From the NCBI RefSeq assembly GCF_021531895.1, contig NZ_JAFBIX010000004.1:1-64000 (forward strand): a stretch of 64,000 nucleotides of DNA, in the 5' to 3' direction. This DNA is from Faecalicatena contorta. Its GTDB lineage: Bacteria > Bacillota > Clostridia > Lachnospirales > Lachnospiraceae. A program made the translations under genes and the position numbers. The notes beneath the pieces were generated by a model that worked only from the letters and a program-made list of their open reading frames with translations, had not been told where the DNA came from and searched no databases. Each line of letters starts with the position of its first letter. Position 1 is the first letter of the stretch. Positions 63,403-64,000 of this stretch are shown here, piece after piece.

Positions 63403-63708
63403 ATGTACGCATTAGCATCACAAAGTTCAGGTGGAAGCTGGGTATTACTGATTATTGTATATGCAGTTATTTTTGGTGGTTTTTGGTTTATTTTTATAAG
63501 GCCACAGAAAAAGGAGCAGAAAAGAGTTCAGGCAATGATCTCAGAGATGGAAGTCGGAGATACAGTATTGACAACAAGTGGTTTCTATGGTGTTATTATT
63601 GATATCAGCGAAGAAGATGTCATTGTAGAATTCGGAAGCAACAGGAATTGCCGTATCCCAATGCAGAAAGCAGCAATAGCACAAGTAGAAAAAGCTTCAG
63701 CAGAATAA
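63403..63708 (+). CDS. yajC: preprotein translocase subunit YajC
   Basis: The 101-residue protein has one N-terminal membrane helix (about 12-30, ending FIFIRPQKKEQKR) and a basic-then-acidic cytosolic part typical of YajC, which assists SecDF. GGAGG precedes the ATG. It sits after tgt in the usual order, but a terminator follows at once and secDF is not in the next 250 bp. Confidence 0.93.
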   Translation: MYALASQSSGGSWVLLIIVYAVIFGGFWFIFIRPQKKEQKRVQAMISEMEVGDTVLTTSGFYGVIIDISEEDVIVEFGSNRNCRIPMQKAAIAQVEKASAE

Positions 63709-63719
63709 AAGGAAAACGT

Positions 63720-63752
63720 AAAAAGACCCTTAATCAAAAGGGGTCTTTTTTT
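63720..63752 (+). terminator. intrinsic terminator after yajC
   Basis: AAAAAGACCC (63720-63729) pairs with GGGTCTTTTT (63741-63750), and two further T extend the tail. Confidence 0.88.
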
Positions 63753-63861
63753 GTTGCTTTGAAGGAGGTGCGAAAGGATTTTTGGGAAAATTCCTGTTCC
63801 CCTGTAGATTGCACAAAATTAGATACATAGCTTTAAATGATAATTACTGTCTATAATCCCA

Positions 63862-63890
63862 TTGATATTTTTTTCACAAGATAATATACT
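63862..63890 (+). promoter_or_regulatory. promoter of the 3'-terminal gene (probable pflB)
   Basis: TTGATA at 63862-63867 and TATACT at 63885-63890 are spaced by 17 bp, 48 bp before the start codon at 63938. Confidence 0.65.
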
Positions 63891-63937
63891 GTGCGGGCAA
63901 ACGGTAATAAGTAGAGAAAGAAAGGGGATAAAAGTCA

Positions 63938-64000
63938 ATGAGACAATGTGAACAGTGGATAGGATTTGAAGGCAAAAATTGGAGAAATTCTGTTGACGTC
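63938..64000 (+). CDS. pflB: probable pyruvate formate-lyase, 5' end only
   Basis: Only 21 codons are in the window. They read MRQCEQWIGFEGKNWRNSVDV, which resembles the pyruvate formate-lyase N-terminus (QWxGFxGxxWxxxIxVRDFI). GAAAGGGG lies eight bases upstream of the ATG. The assignment is tentative because the gly-radical and Cys-Cys motifs lie beyond the edge. Confidence 0.6.
   Translation, partial: MRQCEQWIGFEGKNWRNSVDV

Noticed and set aside
63648-63830. Small frame overlapping the end of yajC
   Set aside because: It runs through the yajC terminator, has no upstream ribosome binding site and resembles no family.
1-64000. CRISPR array, prophage, insertion sequence or integrative element
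   Set aside because: No regularly spaced repeats, transposase, integrase or phage structural gene is present, and the gene order is housekeeping-like throughout.

Overview
This window looks like a low-GC chromosomal segment of an anaerobic gut Firmicute, most likely a member of the Lachnospiraceae. The evidence is the AT-rich, AGGAGG-type ribosome binding sites, the sigma-A style promoters (TTGACA-17-TATAAT), the selenocysteine-dependent glycine reductase operon, the lineage-typical DUF5717/DUF5716 pair, and the dgt-dnaG-rpoD-trmK-nif3 cluster. I saw no phage, insertion sequence, integron, CRISPR array or rRNA. Family names are recalled from knowledge of the families, not searched.

Layout. 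1-3435: a structured leader RNA and a selenocysteine-containing ArsM-type arsenite methyltransferase, then an IclR regulator and a SpoIID-like/peptidoglycan-binding protein. 3565-10125: a membrane-anchored transglutaminase-like protein, carAB behind a leader with a terminator, a SleB-like hydrolase, and a 23-bp perfect palindrome. 10230-14785: a BceRS-BceAB type antimicrobial-peptide sensing and detoxification module. 14880-16400: a cupin and a HisC/CobD-like aminotransferase. 16504-21875: a three-gene cluster of unknown function (1105-aa DUF5717-like protein, Hsp70/actin-like DUF5716-like protein, TPR protein). 21909-24309: a polar amino-acid ABC importer. 24519-29019: purF, purB and an AGCS sodium/alanine(glycine) symporter.

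29163-37428: glycine reductase operon grdX-grdE-grdB-trxB-trxA-grdA-grdC-grdD. It lies behind a glycine riboswitch with an intrinsic terminator. GrdB and GrdA both contain in-frame UGA (Sec). Together these genes reduce glycine to acetyl phosphate with electrons from thioredoxin; the upstream symporter may supply substrate.

37482-48568: an LRR surface protein, a GNAT-ThrE fusion plus ThrE2, a divergent sirtuin, gltX, a UvrD-like helicase, DUF1292, an orphan sugar-binding lipoprotein, a GH13 homologue lacking its catalytic residues, TraX and a DUF5662-like protein. 48637-50200: tRNA-Leu(AAG) and a MATE exporter. 50363-57414: a tandem-domain polyphosphate kinase 2 protein and the dgt-dnaG-rpoD-trmK-nif3 replication/transcription cluster. 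57443-64000: a TGS-domain nucleoside kinase, aroC, an L,D-transpeptidase, tgt, yajC and the first 21 codons of a probable pyruvate formate-lyase gene.

The candidates most worth attention are the selenoprotein ArsM and its structured leader, the DUF5717/DUF5716/TPR cluster, the catalytically dead GH13 homologue, the GNAT-ThrE fusion and the sirtuin with altered catalytic motifs. Three genes (arsM, grdB, grdA) are selenoproteins that a standard gene caller would split at UGA.
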